The notes: generated by a model not told the origin, from the letters alone. A stretch of DNA of 64,000 bases from Thalassolituus hydrocarboniclasticus (GCF_025345565.1 NZ_CP054475.1:3885129-3949128); one strand, 5' to 3'; positions 1 to 10,694 are shown, counted from the first letter of the stretch. Program-made: numbers and translations.

Positions 1-108
1 GGCATTGTTCACAGGGGACAGGGTGGAGTCAAAGAAAACGCTGGCAAAATCTGCTGCCGGCAGCGGGATTCAGGGGTTCCGCTTTTTTGCCATGGCCCAT
101 TGACTCAT

Positions 109-150
109 TAGGTCGGCCGTCCTAAATTTAACATTAGGACGTATGACCTA
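109..150 (+). promoter_or_regulatory. Paired palindromic operators upstream of the TetR gene
   Basis: Two 16-bp near-palindromes, TAGGTCGGCCGTCCTA (109-124) and TAGGACGTATGACCTA (135-150), lie just upstream of the regulator gene. Each is a 6-4-6 inverted repeat, and the two are also inverted copies of each other, 26 bp centre to centre. This is the usual layout of an autoregulatory TetR operator. The 6-4-6 shape resembles the NemR box as I remember it. That the neighbouring regulator binds here is inference. Confidence 0.7.
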
Positions 151-165
151 GATCATAAATACCCA

Positions 166-768
166 GTGGAGCACAAACCTGTGGCCAATCAACCAACCAG
201 AGAACGCATCGTTGCCGAGGCCGATCAGCTGTTTTACCAGCAGGGTTTTGAGCACACCTCGTTTGCGCAAATCGCAGAAGTGCTGGGGATTTCGCGGGGG
301 AATTTCTATTACCACTTCAAAACCAAAGACGACATTCTGCACGCGGTCATCAGCCATCGCCTTGCCCGCACAGATTCGATGCTCAGTCACTGGGAGCTGG
401 AAGGGGAAACCCCCACCGACAGAATCCGCAGCTTTATCCATATCCTGCTGACCAATCAGGCCAAAATTACACGTTACGGCTGCCCGGTCGGCACGCTCTG
501 CACAGAGCTGGGCAAGCTTGATCATCCGGCCAGAGATAACGCCAATGAGCTGTTCACCTTATTCCGCAGCTGGCTGCGGCGACAATTTGAGCAGCTTGGC
601 CGCCATGCCGATGCCGATGAACTGGCAATGCATTTGCTGGCCTGCAGTCAGGGCGTAGCAACACTGGCCAGCGCATTTCAGGATGAACAATTTCTTCACA
701 ACGAGGTTAACCGTCTTGAACACTGGTTAACGTCCATCACAACAACAGAGCAACAGGAGTCGCTTTAA
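166..768 (+). CDS. TetR-family regulator, NemR/AcuR-like
   Basis: A 200-residue TetR repressor. The N-terminal helix-turn-helix spans about residues 12-58 (TSFAQIAEVLGISRGNFYYHF). The ligand domain carries a YGCPVGTLCTELG motif whose first cysteine is residue 106 with the GTG start used here, the position of the redox-sensing Cys106 of E. coli NemR. A reactive-electrophile or oxidant sensor is therefore plausible but unproven. The GTG at 166 is used; a second GTG at 181 is possible. It overlaps the YciI gene by one base (TAATG), so the two are translationally coupled. The paired palindromes at 109-150 suggest autorepression. Confidence 0.85.
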   Translation: MEHKPVANQPTRERIVAEADQLFYQQGFEHTSFAQIAEVLGISRGNFYYHFKTKDDILHAVISHRLARTDSMLSHWELEGETPTDRIRSFIHILLTNQAKITRYGCPVGTLCTELGKLDHPARDNANELFTLFRSWLRRQFEQLGRHADADELAMHLLACSQGVATLASAFQDEQFLHNEVNRLEHWLTSITTTEQQESL

Positions 769-1055
769 TGTTTATCGTGCTGTTACGTTTTTCACAGAAT
801 AAGGCACAGGCCGCTGCCTTTATGGATGCTCACAATGAGTGGCTCAGACAAGGCTTTGCTGATGGAGCTTTTCTGCTGGCAGGCAGCCTGCAACCGGGCC
901 TTGGCGGCGCGCTTATCGCTCACGGTATTACACGTGATGCTCTTGAGGCCCGGGTAAATCAGGACCCCTTTGTAGCGGAAAATATCGTCAGTGCAGAAAT
1001 ACTGGAAATTGATCCGAAAAAGGCCGATGAGCGCCTGAGTTTTCTGCTGAGTTAA
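768..1055 (+). CDS. YciI-family protein
   Basis: A 95-residue protein of the YciI/YCII superfamily, small dimeric alpha-beta barrels of mostly unknown function. The conserved His lies in FMDAHNEWL (about residue 22), followed by the family's G-x-L-L-x-G stretch. The start codon overlaps the stop of the preceding TetR gene, with the Shine-Dalgarno CAGGAG inside that gene, so the protein is probably a target of that regulator. A role in handling a reactive small molecule is only a guess from context. Confidence 0.75.
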   Translation: MFIVLLRFSQNKAQAAAFMDAHNEWLRQGFADGAFLLAGSLQPGLGGALIAHGITRDALEARVNQDPFVAENIVSAEILEIDPKKADERLSFLLS

Positions 1056-1077
1056 ACCCTGAATACCGGAGCACATT

Positions 1078-1683
1078 ATGAATACGGAAATTAAAGGCCC
1101 GGATGGTAAACCGCGCTGTCGCTGGTGTGCTGCCGCCCCGGAGTTTTTTGCCTACCACGACGAAGAATGGGGTTTCCCGGTCGACAACGATATCCGCCTG
1201 TTTGAAAAACTTTGCCTGGAAAGTTTTCAGTCCGGACTGAGCTGGCGCACTATTCTGGCCAAGCGGGATAACTTTCGCGCAGCCTTTGCCGGTTTCGATT
1301 TCAACAAAGTCGCGCTGTTTGATGAGTCTGACGTTAAGCGCTTATTAGCGGATGAAGGTATTGTCCGTCATCGCGGAAAAATCGAAGCTGTTATTAATAA
1401 TGCTGCCAAAGCCCGCGACATCGTTGCGGAATACGGTTCGCTTGCTGCGTATTTCTGGCATTTCGAATCCGATAAAAACAGCCTGCCAAAGCCTCAGACG
1501 GTCTCGGCCTCTGAGGCTTCTGCTGCGCTTTCCAAAGCACTGAAAAAACAGGGTTGGAAGTTTGTAGGCCCGACAACGGTGTATGCATTTATGCAGGCCA
1601 TGGGACTTGTTAATGACCATTCCGGCGGCTGCATAATCCGGAAGAAAGTGGAGCAGGCACGCAAGGACTTTAAACGTCCCTGA
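1078..1683 (+). CDS. tag: DNA-3-methyladenine glycosylase I
   Basis: A 201-residue base-excision repair glycosylase that removes 3-methyladenine from alkylated DNA. The zinc-binding residues of the Tag family are all present: Cys14 (RCRWC), His27 (YHDEEWG), His181 and Cys185 (DHSGGC), at the spacing seen in E. coli Tag. A GGAG ribosome binding site lies upstream of the ATG. The gene follows yciI by 22 bp and may be co-transcribed with it; an alkylation-repair enzyme under an electrophile-sensing regulator would make sense, but that link is inferred. Confidence 0.93.
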   Translation: MNTEIKGPDGKPRCRWCAAAPEFFAYHDEEWGFPVDNDIRLFEKLCLESFQSGLSWRTILAKRDNFRAAFAGFDFNKVALFDESDVKRLLADEGIVRHRGKIEAVINNAAKARDIVAEYGSLAAYFWHFESDKNSLPKPQTVSASEASAALSKALKKQGWKFVGPTTVYAFMQAMGLVNDHSGGCIIRKKVEQARKDFKRP

Positions 1684-1701
1684 TCTGCAGATATCAGACG
1701 G

Positions 1702-1731
1702 TGAGTCTGCCCCATCCGCTCAGCAGACTCA
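1702..1731. terminator. Hairpin between convergent genes
   Basis: A perfect 9-bp stem (TGAGTCTGC / GCAGACTCA) with a 12-nt loop lies between tag and the convergent hydrolase gene. There is no clear T-run on either side, so termination is only suggested by position. Confidence 0.35.
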
Positions 1732-1740
1732 GCCGGTTAT

Positions 1741-2679
1741 TCAGACGCCGGCTTCTGCTTCGGCACGCTGTGCCGCCGGAGAGCGGGCGATATAAGCCAG
1801 AGCCTGAGCGGTATCACCTTCGGTGATCGGGTGGAAGCGTGGTGATAACCAGCGCAGCGTGGCCTTTACCAGAAAGCTGAAGCTCGGTACGTGGTCGGTG
1901 TTGCGGCCACAGCGCTCCATTTTCCGGGTCATTTTCAGCCAGCCCCAGCGGCCGATTTTCCGCACTTCTGCATCTTTATCCTGTGCGGCGAGAAAGCGCG
2001 TACCGGTAAAGACAAAATACACGAACAGCGGAAATACAAAGGCCATCAGCAACTGGCGGCTGAGGTAAAAACCGATACGGGTTTTGCACAGATGGCGGTG
2101 CAGGTCGTAGGCCACCGTGCGGTGTTCAACCTCTTCGGCCAGATGCCATTTAAACAGGTCGGCCATCACCGGGTCGGCTTTATTCCAGCTGGTGTTATCC
2201 ATCGCCCACTGGCCAAGAATTCCGGTGAAGTGTTCTACCGCACCGATAATGCCCACGCGGGTTATCAGCCAGGAGCGCTCGAACATCTTCAGCTGCAGAA
2301 ATTTCTGTCCCAGCGGCTCATCACCCAGCAGGGTTTTAAACAGAAAGCGCACCCGCTCAAGAAAAGGTTCGCAGTCTATCTCGTGCCGGTTCAGATACTT
2401 TTGTGCGGCGCTGTGGACGCGCGAATGCACCGCTTCCTGACGAATAAAACCTTCAACATCGGCACGCAGTTCGGCGTCATTTACCAGTGGCAGCGCCTTG
2501 TTATAAACGCGGCAGAACCACAGCTCACCTTCCGGCAGCAGCAGGTGGATGGCGTTGGTCATATACGAGGCCAGCGCGTCACCGGGAATCCAGTGCAGCG
2601 GCGTCTGTTCCAGATCAAAGCGCACTTTGCGCGCTTTCAGTTCGTGGCGCCCGGTTTGTTGTGTGGTTGCGGTGTTCAT
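1741..2679 (-). CDS. Predicted metal-dependent hydrolase (COG3687 type)
   Basis: About 312 residues, resembling the predicted metal-dependent hydrolase family PF10118. Acidic/His motifs typical of a ferritin-like di-metal site are visible: EAVHSRVH, AVEHFTG and AEEVEHRTVAYD. A hydrophobic stretch (LLMAFVFPLFVYFVFTG) may be membrane-associated. The start was set at 2679 because AAGGAG precedes that ATG; a longer GTG start at 2700 would overlap the upstream stop. It lies 17 bp after the alpha/beta hydrolase gene on the same strand and forms an operon with it. The substrate is unknown; homologues often sit beside lipid or hydrocarbon oxidation genes. Confidence 0.75.
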   Translation of the reverse strand: MNTATTQQTGRHELKARKVRFDLEQTPLHWIPGDALASYMTNAIHLLLPEGELWFCRVYNKALPLVNDAELRADVEGFIRQEAVHSRVHSAAQKYLNRHEIDCEPFLERVRFLFKTLLGDEPLGQKFLQLKMFERSWLITRVGIIGAVEHFTGILGQWAMDNTSWNKADPVMADLFKWHLAEEVEHRTVAYDLHRHLCKTRIGFYLSRQLLMAFVFPLFVYFVFTGTRFLAAQDKDAEVRKIGRWGWLKMTRKMERCGRNTDHVPSFSFLVKATLRWLSPRFHPITEGDTAQALAYIARSPAAQRAEAEAGV

Positions 2680-2696
2680 TGCCGGCTCCTTAAGTG

Positions 2697-3677
2697 TCAC
2701 GCCTGACCTTCAGGCAGGCTCTGCTGAGCAGTCGCAGCCAGCGGTGTTGCTGAAGGCGGAGATACACGCACGGCGCGCAATGCGCTGTCTTCCTGATTGC
2801 TGTCGATGGTGTGGGCAAAATCAGCGATCCATTGCGCCACCTGTGGCGCATGGGTAAGCAGCACCCAGTGTGTGGCGTCGATATCGCGGCGGTACAAATG
2901 CTCAACCCAGTCGGTTAATTCGCTGAACAACTGCGTGCCAACATAGTTGTCACCGGTCGGTACAATCAGCTGCACCGGGCAATGTGCCACACGCTGTTCG
3001 GGGCGGAACATTTTGTTCATAAAATTCGCGCGGTACAGGCGCACACCAATGGCACCGTCATCACGCTGGGTTGGGTTGGCTTCCGGCTCTTTAACCCCTT
3101 CACGCAGGCGCAGGTAAGTCGGCCATGCTTTGGCGAGACCGGCGCGCCACATCAATGGCGCCAGCAGCGGTAACTGGAAAAACACGATGTACCAGCTGCT
3201 GAACAACTGACGCACGGCTTTGCTGAGGTTGCTGAATGACGTGGAGAACAGGTGCTTACGCATCCAGAAACCCATATGGTCAAGACAAGGCCCCGACACA
3301 CTGGAAAATGAAGCAATCCGCCCTTTTAAAGCGTCGGTGGTTACCGATTCCCAGCTCTGAATGGAACCCCAGTCGTGCGCCGCCAGATGAAACCTGCGGC
3401 CGGGAATCAGCGTATCCACCACCGCCTGAAGATCCTGTGCCAGCAATGGCATACGGTAATCGGCGGTTGTTGCCGGTTTATCTGACTGACCGGCGCCGCG
3501 CACATCGTAGGCAATCACATAAAACTGCTGCGCCAGACGCTCGGCCACGCCATCCCAGACGCTGTGGTTATCGGGGTAACCATGCACCAGCACCAGCGCC
3601 GGATTGGCGGAGTCGCCACGGGTCAGGGCGTGCAGGCGCACAGGGCCCGACTGAATAATGTGAGTGCTGGCTGTCAT
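2697..3677 (-). CDS. Alpha/beta hydrolase, epoxide-hydrolase-like
   Basis: A 326-residue alpha/beta-hydrolase fold protein. The oxyanion motif HGYPDNHSVWD (residues 32-42) carries the HGxP of epoxide hydrolases. The nucleophile elbow reads AHDWGS, so the nucleophile is Asp102 rather than Ser, as in epoxide hydrolases and haloalkane dehalogenases. The catalytic His is likely in DATHWVLLTHAP near residue 270. A strong AGGAG precedes the ATG. It is the first gene of a two-gene minus-strand operon. The true substrate cannot be told from sequence. Confidence 0.8.
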   Translation of the reverse strand: MTASTHIIQSGPVRLHALTRGDSANPALVLVHGYPDNHSVWDGVAERLAQQFYVIAYDVRGAGQSDKPATTADYRMPLLAQDLQAVVDTLIPGRRFHLAAHDWGSIQSWESVTTDALKGRIASFSSVSGPCLDHMGFWMRKHLFSTSFSNLSKAVRQLFSSWYIVFFQLPLLAPLMWRAGLAKAWPTYLRLREGVKEPEANPTQRDDGAIGVRLYRANFMNKMFRPEQRVAHCPVQLIVPTGDNYVGTQLFSELTDWVEHLYRRDIDATHWVLLTHAPQVAQWIADFAHTIDSNQEDSALRAVRVSPPSATPLAATAQQSLPEGQA

Positions 3678-5000
<1,323 letters not shown>

Positions 5001-5009
5001 GGACTGAAC

Positions 5010-7103
5010 ATGAGTGACGCAGCAGGAAAAGCCATCGATTTAAGCAGCAGCGAATATTACATAAACCGCGAATTAAGCCATTTGCAGTTTAATATCCGTG
5101 TACTCGAACAGGCGCTGGATGAAAACCATCCACTGCTCGACCGGCTGTTTTTTCTGTGTATTTTCAGCAAAAACCTCGATGAATTTTACGAGGTCCGCGT
5201 CGCCAACCTGACCCAGCAGTTGACCTTCGCGCGCGAGCAGACCGGTGCTGATGGTATGCATCCGCAGCAGGTATTAAGCAGCATTCATGCACTGTGCAGC
5301 GCTACCGTTGAACGCCAGTACGCGATTCTGAACGATACGCTGCTGCCGGCACTGGAACAGGAAAATATTCATTTCCTGCGCCGTGCTGACTGGAGCGAAG
5401 ATCAGCGCAGCTGGGTGCGGGCTTATTTTGAAGAAAGTATTCAGCCATTAATCAGTCCGATTGGTCTCGATCCGTCACACCCTTTCCCGCGACTGGTTAA
5501 TAAAAGCCTGAACTTTATTGTTGCCCTCGAAGGTAAGGACGCTTTTGGCCGTGAAACCGGTCTGGCCATTATTCCTGCGCCGCGTTCTTTGCCACGAATT
5601 ATCCGCGTGCCGGATAATCTGACCAAAGGCGGTGATAATTTTATTTTCCTGTCGTCGATGATTCACGAATACGCCGACGAATTATTCCCCGGCATGACGG
5701 TAAAAGGTTGCTATCAGTTCCGCGTAACCCGTAACGCTGACCTTGAGATCGACCATGACGATACCGCCGACCTGGCAACGGCTCTGGAAGATGAACTGCA
5801 CTCGCGTAATTTTGGCGAAGAAATGCGTCTGGAAGTAGCAGATAACTGCCCGGAAGAGCTGGCGCATTTCCTGCTCAAGCAATTTAATCTCGATAACACC
5901 GACCTGTACCGTGTTAACGGCCCGGTAAACCTTGGTCGCCTGATTGAGGTCATCGGCCAGATTTCACGCCCCGATCTGCAATACACAACCTTTACTCCGG
6001 GCCTGCCGAAAAATATTAATTTCAAGAAAAGTATTTTCGAAAGCATCCGCGATAAAGACACGCTGTTGCTGCACCCGTTTGAATCCTTCACGCCGGTGGT
6101 CGATATGCTGCGTGAAGCGGCCAAAGATCCGAACGTGCGCGCAATTAAGCAGACGCTGTACCGGACCGGCGCCAAATCTGAAATCGTCAACGCACTGGTC
6201 GATGCCGCACGCAGTGGTAAAGAAGTGACCGTGGTCATTGAGCTGCGTGCGCGCTTCGACGAAGAAGAAAATCTCTACCTTGCCAACCGCTTACAGGAAG
6301 CCGGCGCGGTCGTGGTGTACGGTGTAGTGGGATATAAAACCCACGCCAAGATGATGCTGATTGTGCGTAAAGAAGGCGATAAGTTTAAACGCTATGTGCA
6401 TTTGGGTACCGGTAACTATCACGCCGGTAATGCCCGTGCTTATACCGACTACAGCTTTCTTACCGGCGATGATTCCATCGGCGAAGATGTGCATAAAGTT
6501 TTCCAGCAACTGACTGGTATGGGCGAAGCACTGCGTATTAAAAAATTATTCCATGCGCCTTTTACCCTGCACAAAAAACTGATTGAACTGATCGACCGCG
6601 AACGCTCTCATGCTGAAGCCGGAAAGCCAGCGTTAATCCGCATGAAGGCCAACGGCCTGACCGAACCGAAATTAATCCGCGCACTGTATAAAGCCTCGCA
6701 GGCCGGTGTGAAAGTAGAGCTGATTATCCGTGGTATGTGCTGTTTGCGTCCGGGCGTGGAAGGGGTATCGGAAAATATCCGTGTGCGTTCCATTATCGGC
6801 CGCTTTCTTGAACATTCGCGCGTGTATTATTTTCTGAATAATGGCAAAGATGAAATCTACGCCGCCAGCGCCGACCTGATGGAGCGTAATTTATTACGCC
6901 GGGTCGAAACCGCTTTCCCGGTTGAAACCAGCAAACTGAAAGAACGGATGAAAAGCGAGCTGGAAGTGTACATGCTCGATAACTGTCAGGCCTGGGATTT
7001 ACAGCCCGACGGCAGCTATATCAGAGCACAACCGGCAAAAGGCGAAGAGATGGTTAAAGCGCAGGGCATTCTGCTGGAGACACTGGCAGCGAGTTCATCC
7101 TGA
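5010..7103 (+). CDS. ppk: Polyphosphate kinase 1
   Basis: A 697-residue kinase that reversibly makes inorganic polyphosphate from ATP. The autophosphorylated histidine is His445 (GYKTHAKMM) and the second catalytic histidine is His602 (FLEHSRVYYF); their 157-residue spacing equals that of E. coli Ppk1. The N-terminal helical domain, head domain and two phospholipase-D-like catalytic domains are full length. It starts 10 bp after hemB with an AAGGA site, and faces ppx tail to tail, so synthesis and hydrolysis of polyphosphate sit side by side on opposite strands. Confidence 0.97.
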   Translation: MSDAAGKAIDLSSSEYYINRELSHLQFNIRVLEQALDENHPLLDRLFFLCIFSKNLDEFYEVRVANLTQQLTFAREQTGADGMHPQQVLSSIHALCSATVERQYAILNDTLLPALEQENIHFLRRADWSEDQRSWVRAYFEESIQPLISPIGLDPSHPFPRLVNKSLNFIVALEGKDAFGRETGLAIIPAPRSLPRIIRVPDNLTKGGDNFIFLSSMIHEYADELFPGMTVKGCYQFRVTRNADLEIDHDDTADLATALEDELHSRNFGEEMRLEVADNCPEELAHFLLKQFNLDNTDLYRVNGPVNLGRLIEVIGQISRPDLQYTTFTPGLPKNINFKKSIFESIRDKDTLLLHPFESFTPVVDMLREAAKDPNVRAIKQTLYRTGAKSEIVNALVDAARSGKEVTVVIELRARFDEEENLYLANRLQEAGAVVVYGVVGYKTHAKMMLIVRKEGDKFKRYVHLGTGNYHAGNARAYTDYSFLTGDDSIGEDVHKVFQQLTGMGEALRIKKLFHAPFTLHKKLIELIDRERSHAEAGKPALIRMKANGLTEPKLIRALYKASQAGVKVELIIRGMCCLRPGVEGVSENIRVRSIIGRFLEHSRVYYFLNNGKDEIYAASADLMERNLLRRVETAFPVETSKLKERMKSELEVYMLDNCQAWDLQPDGSYIRAQPAKGEEMVKAQGILLETLAASSS

Positions 7104-7145
7104 ATCCCGCTACCTGCGCCCTGCTCTGCCCCCTCAGATTCAGCC

Positions 7146-8648
7146 TCAGAGAATTTCGAGGCTGAAGCCCGCACTCTTCTGCTGACTGACTTCCGCCGCC
7201 AGATCGCGGGCGGTCAGCGGATGCTCTGCCAGCCAGCCTTCCGGCAGTATTAACTGCAGACGCTCGCCATCACTGCGCAACAGCGGACAGGGAACCGGAT
7301 GCGCGCCACGGCTGTGATTGAGCACCACCGCCAGACGCAATAAGCGCGTAATCTGAATCATCGCCGTGCGGCTGGCCGGAGCAATTTCGGAGAAACACTC
7401 AGGCAGGAATTTACGCCGGTGGCTGCGCACCATGGCCGCCAGTTTAGCCTGCCCCTGACGGGTGAATCCTAATAAATCCGCATGCTGCACTAAGTAAGCA
7501 CCGTGTTTATGGAAGCCGCTGTGGGCAATGCTCAGACCGATTTCATGTAACTGTGACGCCCAGTCGAGCCAGTAGCCCCAGCCGTTATCCAGCTGCCACT
7601 CTTTATGCACCTGAGCAAACAGCGCACGCGCCATTTCTTTCACCCGCTGCGCCTGCGCGGTATCGACATAAAAGCGCTCGGCCATGGCCTGCACCGTACG
7701 TTCGCGGACATTCTCATGGGCAGAACGGCCGACCAGATCCCACAATGCACCTTCGCGCAGCGCACCATCGGAATAAATCATGCGTTCCAGGCCGAAGGTA
7801 TCGAACACCGCCTGCAGAATCGCCAGTCCGCCGATAAATACCTGACGCCGCTCCGGCTTCACCCCCGGCAGACTGACATCATCGGTAGTGGCGTATTGCA
7901 GCATCTGTTTGCGCAGTTTTTTCAGCCCGGCAGGGGTGATGCCTTCCGCTTCCCAGCCGTTTTCCACCAGTGCCTGTTCCGCCGCACGAATCGTACCGGA
8001 GGAACCCACCGCGCTGTGCCAGCCCAGCTGTTTGTAATGGGTTTCGATATTCAGCAGTTCCTGACGCGCCGCATCAACGGCGTCATCAAAACGCGCTTCG
8101 GTTATCACGCCATCCGGGAAAAACTGTTTCGTATAGGAAACGCAGCCCATGTGCAGGCTTTCCAGCGCCCTGGGTTCAAAGCGTTCGCCGATAATAAATT
8201 CGGTGCTGCCGCCGCCGATATCCACCACCAGACGGCGACCGGCATCGTCAGCCAGCGTGTGCGCCACACCGAGATAAATAAGACGCGCTTCTTCCCGCCC
8301 GGCAATGACTTCAATCGGGTAACCCAGAATCTCTTCCGCGCGCTCAATAAACTGCTGGCGGTTACGTGCAGCACGCAAAGCATTGGTGGCCAGCACACTG
8401 ACACGCTTAGGTTCCATACCCTGCATAAACTGCGCAAACTCGCGCAGGCACTCAAGTCCGCGCTGTTGCGCTTCTTCCGACAGAATGCTGCGCTCGTCCA
8501 GACCGGCAGCCAGCTGAACCTTCTGACCACGACGTTCAAGGGTACGTATTTCGCCCTGAAACTCCTGCGCAATCACCATATGAAAACTGTTGGAACCCAG
8601 GTCCACCGCTGCGATCAGATCGTTTATCGCGCCAGTGCTATCTGTCAT
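7146..8648 (-). CDS. ppx: Exopolyphosphatase / Ppx-GppA phosphatase
   Basis: About 500 residues. The N-terminal actin-like ATPase fold starts with AAVDLGSNSFHM, and the phosphate-binding DIGGGSTE motif follows. A C-terminal HD-like region (LHEIGLSIAHSGFHKH) is typical of the longer Ppx/GppA proteins. The start at 8648 was chosen because AGGAAAG precedes it and because family proteins start just before the first motif; the frame stays open 34 codons further upstream. It degrades polyphosphate from chain ends, and some members also hydrolyse pppGpp. It converges on ppk. Confidence 0.95.
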   Translation of the reverse strand: MTDSTGAINDLIAAVDLGSNSFHMVIAQEFQGEIRTLERRGQKVQLAAGLDERSILSEEAQQRGLECLREFAQFMQGMEPKRVSVLATNALRAARNRQQFIERAEEILGYPIEVIAGREEARLIYLGVAHTLADDAGRRLVVDIGGGSTEFIIGERFEPRALESLHMGCVSYTKQFFPDGVITEARFDDAVDAARQELLNIETHYKQLGWHSAVGSSGTIRAAEQALVENGWEAEGITPAGLKKLRKQMLQYATTDDVSLPGVKPERRQVFIGGLAILQAVFDTFGLERMIYSDGALREGALWDLVGRSAHENVRERTVQAMAERFYVDTAQAQRVKEMARALFAQVHKEWQLDNGWGYWLDWASQLHEIGLSIAHSGFHKHGAYLVQHADLLGFTRQGQAKLAAMVRSHRRKFLPECFSEIAPASRTAMIQITRLLRLAVVLNHSRGAHPVPCPLLRSDGERLQLILPEGWLAEHPLTARDLAAEVSQQKSAGFSLEIL

Positions 8649-8810
8649 AACTACTTTCCTGAATACTGGAAACCCTGCACCACGGAGATAGCGGATACGG
8701 GTTTCTGCCCGGCCGCAAGCGGGCTTTAAAAGCGTGCCTGCCGACCCCATTTAGAGAATAAGACTGAATATGCAGCCAGCAACATCCTACGTCCAGCAGA
8801 GAATCGGTAA

Positions 8811-8838
8811 TTGATTCCAGACAAAGCCGGCGTACAAT
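8811..8838 (+). promoter_or_regulatory. trxA promoter candidate
   Basis: TTGATT (8811-8816) and TACAAT (8833-8838) are separated by 16 bp and lie about 40 bp upstream of the trxA start, a good match to a housekeeping sigma-70 promoter. Confidence 0.6.
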
Positions 8839-8875
8839 GCGGGACTGCGAAACTTAAATTCCACAGGGGAAACAC

Positions 8876-9202
8876 ATGAGCGACAACATCCTGACCGTAA
8901 CCGACGACTCCTTCGATGCCGATGTACTGGGCTCTGACGTACCTGTACTGGTTGATTTCTGGGCTGAATGGTGTGGTCCGTGCAAGATGATTGCACCGGT
9001 GCTGGAAGAGATTGCCGAAGAATATGCAGGCAAACTGAAAATCGCCAAACTGAACATCGACCAGAACGAAGCCACTGCGCCTAAGTTCGGTATCCGCTCT
9101 ATCCCTACCCTGATCCTGTTCAAAAATGGTCAGGCTGAAGCCACCAAAATCGGTGCGATGAGCAAATCTGAACTGGCTGCTTTCATCGAGCAGGCTCTCT
9201 GA
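8876..9202 (+). CDS. trxA: Thioredoxin 1
   Basis: A 108-residue cytoplasmic thioredoxin that reduces protein disulfides. The active site WCGPCK has its cysteines at residues 33 and 36, and the cis-proline segment RSIPTLI is present. AGGGGA precedes the ATG. The gene is monocistronic, bounded by its own promoter (8811-8838) and a strong terminator (9238-9262), upstream of rho as in many gammaproteobacteria. Confidence 0.98.
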   Translation: MSDNILTVTDDSFDADVLGSDVPVLVDFWAEWCGPCKMIAPVLEEIAEEYAGKLKIAKLNIDQNEATAPKFGIRSIPTLILFKNGQAEATKIGAMSKSELAAFIEQAL

Positions 9203-9237
9203 TAAGCCATTGCCTACCTTGGTAGCAGCTTGTTTAT

Positions 9238-9262
9238 AAAAAGGCGCCACAGGCGCCTTTTT
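9238..9262 (+). terminator. Rho-independent terminator of trxA
   Basis: A 6-bp GC stem GGCGCC / GGCGCC with an ACA loop is flanked by an A-run and a T-run, 36 bp after trxA. Confidence 0.85.
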
Positions 9263-9265
9263 CTG

Positions 9266-9290
9266 TAGACACCCAAAAACAATGTGTCTA
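9266..9290 (+). promoter_or_regulatory. Inverted repeat in the rho leader
   Basis: TAGACAC (9266-9272) and GTGTCTA (9284-9290) form a perfect 7-bp inverted repeat in the region between the trxA terminator and rho. It may be an operator or a leader structure; rho is autoregulated by attenuation in E. coli. The role here is unknown. Confidence 0.35.
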
Positions 9291-9381
9291 TAGTCTGTTG
9301 ATGTTCGGGGTTCCCCCACGCATTCCTCTCTTGATGAATCATCAAAAATCCTTCAATAACTGCAATAAACACCAGCCCTTT

Positions 9382-10650
9382 ATGAATCTTTCTGATCTGA
9401 AACTGAAGTCCGTTCCTCAGCTCCTGGAAATAGCCAAGGAGATGAATCTTGAGAACGTCAGCCGCACCCGCAAACAGGACATTATCTTTGCCATCCTGAA
9501 ACACCACGCGAAAAGCGGTGAAGACATCTACGGTGATGGCGTACTGGAAATTCTTCAGGATGGTTTTGGCTTCCTGCGCAGTGCCAACAGCTCCTACCTT
9601 GCAGGCCCCGACGATATCTATGTGTCACCGAGTCAGATCCGTCGTTTTAACCTGCGTAAAGGTGATGAGGTTGCCGGTAAAATCCGCCCACCTAAAGAAG
9701 GCGAACGCTACTTCGCGTTACTGAAGGTTAACCAGATTAACGGCGATAAGCCGGAAAACACCAAATCCAAAGTCCTGTTCGAAAACCTTACCCCACTGTT
9801 CCCACAAGAGCGTTTTGTCCTCGAACAGGGTAACGGCTCTACCGAAGATTTATCCTCCCGTGTACTCGACCTGGTGGCGCCAATCGGTAAAGGCCAGCGT
9901 GGTCTGATCGTGGCACCGCCAAAAGCCGGTAAAACCATGCTGCTGCAGACCATTGCACAGTCAATTACCCGCAATAATCCTGAGTGCGACCTGATCGTTC
10001 TGCTGATCGACGAACGTCCGGAAGAAGTAACCGAGATGAAACGTTCGGTACGCGGTGAAGTGGTTGCCTCGACGTTCGATGAGCCACCGGCACGTCACGT
10101 TCAGGTTGCCGAAATGGTAATCGAAAAAGCCAAGCGTCTGGTTGAACACAAACGCGACGTGGTGATTCTGCTCGACTCCATTACCCGTCTGGCCCGTGCT
10201 TACAACACCGTTGTGCCAAGCTCAGGCAAGGTACTGACCGGTGGTGTGGATGCCAACGCGCTGGAAAAACCAAAGCGCTTCTTTGGTGCTGCCCGTAATG
10301 TTGAAGAAGGCGGCTCGCTGACCATTATCGCCACCACGCTGGTTGATACCGGTTCGAAGATGGACGAAGTGATCTACGAAGAATTTAAAGGTACCGGTAA
10401 CCAGGAACTGCACCTCGACCGTAAAGTGGCCGAGAAGCGTATCTACCCGGCCATCAACATCCGTCGTTCCGGCACCCGCCGTGAAGATATGATGTTTGAT
10501 GAAATGTCGCTGCAGCGTCTGTGGATTCTGCGTCGCCTGCTGACCGAGATGGAAGATGTTCAGGCCATCGAGTTCCTGCTCGATAAGCTGCGCCAGACCA
10601 AAACCAATGACGACTTCTTCGACTCCATGCGCGGTGGCTCAGGCAAATAA
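9382..10650 (+). CDS. rho: Transcription termination factor Rho
   Basis: A 422-residue hexameric RNA-dependent ATPase that terminates transcription. The N-terminal Rho-N domain begins [16 protein letters not shown], the RNA-binding cold-shock-like domain includes GFGFLR, and the ATPase core has Walker A (APPKAGKT) and the Walker B region [12 protein letters not shown]. The start at 9382 matches the family; the frame is open to an ATG at 9298. No clear Shine-Dalgarno precedes 9382 (the bases read CACCAGCCCTTT), which may reflect regulated translation. A terminator follows at 10669-10694. Confidence 0.97.
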   Translation: MNLSDLKLKSVPQLLEIAKEMNLENVSRTRKQDIIFAILKHHAKSGEDIYGDGVLEILQDGFGFLRSANSSYLAGPDDIYVSPSQIRRFNLRKGDEVAGKIRPPKEGERYFALLKVNQINGDKPENTKSKVLFENLTPLFPQERFVLEQGNGSTEDLSSRVLDLVAPIGKGQRGLIVAPPKAGKTMLLQTIAQSITRNNPECDLIVLLIDERPEEVTEMKRSVRGEVVASTFDEPPARHVQVAEMVIEKAKRLVEHKRDVVILLDSITRLARAYNTVVPSSGKVLTGGVDANALEKPKRFFGAARNVEEGGSLTIIATTLVDTGSKMDEVIYEEFKGTGNQELHLDRKVAEKRIYPAINIRRSGTRREDMMFDEMSLQRLWILRRLLTEMEDVQAIEFLLDKLRQTKTNDDFFDSMRGGSGK

Positions 10651-10668
10651 GCCTGACCACGTTAGCAG

Positions 10669-10694
10669 AAAGCCTCCCTTGCGGAGGCTTTTTT
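10669..10694 (+). terminator. Rho-independent terminator of rho
   Basis: The stem AAAGCCTCC / GGAGGCTTT with loop CTTGC is followed by a T-run, 19 bp after the rho stop. Confidence 0.88.

Noticed and set aside
1..108. Possible end or start of a gene at the left edge
   Set aside because: Short open frames exist in all plus-strand frames, and minus-strand frames from nearby ATGs stop within about 25 codons. Nothing allows a choice.
1891..2706. 271-codon open frame opposite the metal-dependent hydrolase gene
   Set aside because: Lies antisense to a gene with clear family motifs; its translation has no family features and it has no ribosome binding site.
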